Shown: piece after piece, positions 62,966 through 64,000 of the stretch | How the letters are laid out: each line of letters begins with the position of its first letter | Position numbering within the stretch: the stretch's first letter is position 1 | DNA from: Paenibacillus illinoisensis NBRC 15959 | GTDB taxonomy: Bacteria; Bacillota; Bacilli; Paenibacillales; Paenibacillaceae | NCBI RefSeq assembly: GCF_004000925.1 | Contig: NZ_BIME01000011.1 | Span: forward strand, 165,337 to 229,336 | Direction of reading: 5' to 3' | Length of the DNA stretch: 64,000 bases | The notes under the pieces: model-generated | Told to the model about the DNA's origin: nothing | Seen by the model: only the letters and a program-made list of their open reading frames with translations | Database searches by the model: none | Position numbers and translations under genes: made by a program

Positions 62966-63498
62966 AGGAAGCTCTCCTTTTTCGAGATTCTATGGTTTCG
63001 CTTTTCAGGATCTGTCTGCGAAGTGTAGTCAATGCTGTATGCAGTCTTGATTTGCAGGTACCTATAGATACACCTAATATTTCAGATACTTCAATTAGCT
63101 TTAATTCAGCATAATAATGGAGTATTAAGATTTCTCTGCTCTTTAATGATAACTGGTCAATTTCTTTCCATAGCTGCATAGATTCTTCATTTTGTATGAT
63201 CATATCCTCAATCAATTCCTTATCAGCTGTTTCAGGTGTATACCCAACAAATGTTAACCATTTTTGCTTGCGAAGCATGTTACGCATCGTATTTATAGAT
63301 ATTTTGTAAATCCAAGGCTTTATTGGCTTAGTCGAATCAAAAGTATTAAACTTTTTAAAAACCTGAATAAAAGTCTCTTGTGTGATGTCATCAGCGAGTG
63401 TCTCTGATCTCGTTAACAGTAATGCGGTTCGATAAAATATATTTGGAATAATCCGTAAATAGCTGCCCTGCTTCATCACGTGTGATTTCGAGTGCCAT
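62952..63498 (-). pseudogene. ECF sigma factor, frameshifted near the 5' end
   Basis: ATG 63498 behind GGGGGG gives MALEITRDEAGQLFTDYSKY in one frame; the rest (YRTALLLTRSETLADDITQE, region 2; SREILILHYYAELKLIEVSE and GTCKSRL, region 4) is in another. Removing one base of the A4 run (plus strand 63434-63437) joins them as DYSKYIYRTALLL, a normal region 2.1. So the gene has a one-base insertion, or the read has a homopolymer error. A shortened protein could start at 63479 but lacks part of region 2. Confidence 0.78.
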
Positions 63499-63616
63499 TA
63501 TTTCATCCCCCCTTTTTGATGTTTTTCATCTTATATACACACTCAAGTAGGATTTGGTTCGGTATAATTTGATTTTCACTATATTGAGGCGAATTTTTTT
63601 GTGTATATTAAAAATT

Positions 63617-63692
63617 ACCTGTTACGTGAACAAAAAAGCCAATCAATTGATTGGCTACCTTCGTGCTTTCTTGAGCTAACCTGCCCGTTAGC
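63617..63692 (-). repeat. attC-like repeat copy L
   Basis: ACCTGTTACGTGAAC, hairpin AAGCCAATCA-ATTGATTGGCT, then GAGCTAACCTGCCCGTTAGC, which it shares with copy M. Confidence 0.7.
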
Positions 63693-63762
63693 TTAACGAA
63701 AAAGGAGCAGCCGCCAAACGGCAACTGCTCCATGCAATTTGCGCTATCATTTCCCGTTAGTT
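63675..63762 (-). repeat. attC-like repeat copy M
   Basis: GCTAACCTGCCCGTTAGC, hairpin GGAGCAGCCGCC / GGCAACTGCTCC, right end GCGCTATCATTTCCCGTTAG. The TGA stop of the next gene abuts it. Confidence 0.75.
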
Positions 63763-64000
63763 CAATAGGTGTCCTGCGCGAAATGTGCTTCGACCTCTGC
63801 GCTCGCAGGCGGCAGTTCCATTCCTTTTTTCCACACGAGTACGGGATCCTTTTCGCTTCCGAAGTACAGCGCCTCGATGGCTTTGCCGTTACCGTGGTTC
63901 GCTTGGTAAGCATTGTTTTCCGCTTCGTCGAACGTGTAGTACATATTGAACAGTCCCACTTCGGTGATCGGTTTCTTCTTTAAAATGGGACGTACCGGTG
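63762..64000 (-). CDS. unidentified protein, partial (C-terminal end)
   Basis: The frame is open to the window edge; only the last ~79 residues are seen (..EVGLFNMYYTFDEAENNAY...VWKKGMELPPASAEVEAHFA). GTG 63959 is not taken as the start because the frame continues. No family recognised. Ends with TGA touching the attC-like repeat M. Confidence 0.6.
   Translation of the reverse strand, partial: PVRPILKKKPITEVGLFNMYYTFDEAENNAYQANHGNGKAIEALYFGSEKDPVLVWKKGMELPPASAEVEAHFAQDTY

Noticed and set aside
42401..63762. CRISPR array
   Set aside because: The repeats are separated by whole genes, not by short spacers of even length, and no cas gene is seen.
42401..63762. Insertion sequence ends or MITEs
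   Set aside because: The element ends are direct, not terminal inverted repeats, no target-site duplications were seen, and no transposase gene is in the window. Not fully excluded.
63608..63913. 101-codon minus-strand frame at the right edge
   Set aside because: It crosses two repeats and overlaps a frame that is open to the window edge with more natural composition.

Overview
The window is Gram-positive, low-to-mid GC and gene-dense, with strong AGGAGG-type ribosome binding sites, many TTG/GTG starts and sigma-A-like promoters. Gene content (DUF4179 protein, S66 carboxypeptidase, two-part ThrE exporter, VanRS-like two-component system, AraC-GH39 fusion, many TetR/sugar-phosphate-isomerase genes, catabolite-responsive cre sites) fits a soil Paenibacillus or a close relative. 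This assignment is inference from gene content; no rRNA or tRNA gene was recognised.

Layout. 0-17 kb is mostly ordinary chromosome: LD-carboxypeptidase, ThrE-type exporter pair, a cell-envelope module (OmpR-type regulator, VanS-like kinase, a kinase-dead paralogue of that kinase and a class A penicillin-binding protein), DinB-like proteins, a DUF1963 protein, an ammonium transporter behind a coiled-coil gene, acetyltransferase, Lrp regulator and DUF1272 protein. 17-27 kb is accessory: a streptothricin acetyltransferase (SatA type), a lipase-like hydrolase, an arsRBC operon, a GC-rich R61-like serine hydrolase with its TetR regulator, and an MFS efflux pump with its TetR regulator.

26.7-38.4 kb is a glycoside catabolic locus: a DUF6379 protein next to a TIM-barrel isomerase (the two-subunit layout of C-glycoside deglycosidases), two more sugar phosphate isomerases, two Gfo/Idh/MocA dehydrogenases, an AraC-GH39 fusion regulator, a ROK sugar kinase, a GPH-type sugar symporter and a TetR regulator. 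Four promoters in the locus carry the same direct repeat (KTTAAYCATT twice, 18-bp period), so the TetR protein probably controls the whole locus, with CcpA acting at cre sites. The genes suggest oxidation of the sugar at C3, beta-elimination of the aglycone, then phosphorylation or rearrangement of the released sugar.

49-59 kb is a sulfoquinovose catabolic operon of the transaldolase type (importer, transaldolase, DUF4867 protein, sulfoquinovosidase, isomerase, GntR regulator, aldehyde dehydrogenase), ended by an AEC-family exporter that could be the sulfolactate exporter.

42-64 kb also carries at least eleven copies (full or partial) of a roughly 90-bp structured repeat, all in one orientation, each just after the 3' end of an unrelated minus-strand gene. 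Its architecture (two GCTAAC/GTTAGC simple sites around a strong hairpin) resembles integron attC sites; no integrase is in the window. It may be a cassette array without integrase or a dispersed terminator element. Two genes in this region are broken by single-base changes in homopolymers, one nuclease gene is degraded, and one hydrolase fragment remains.
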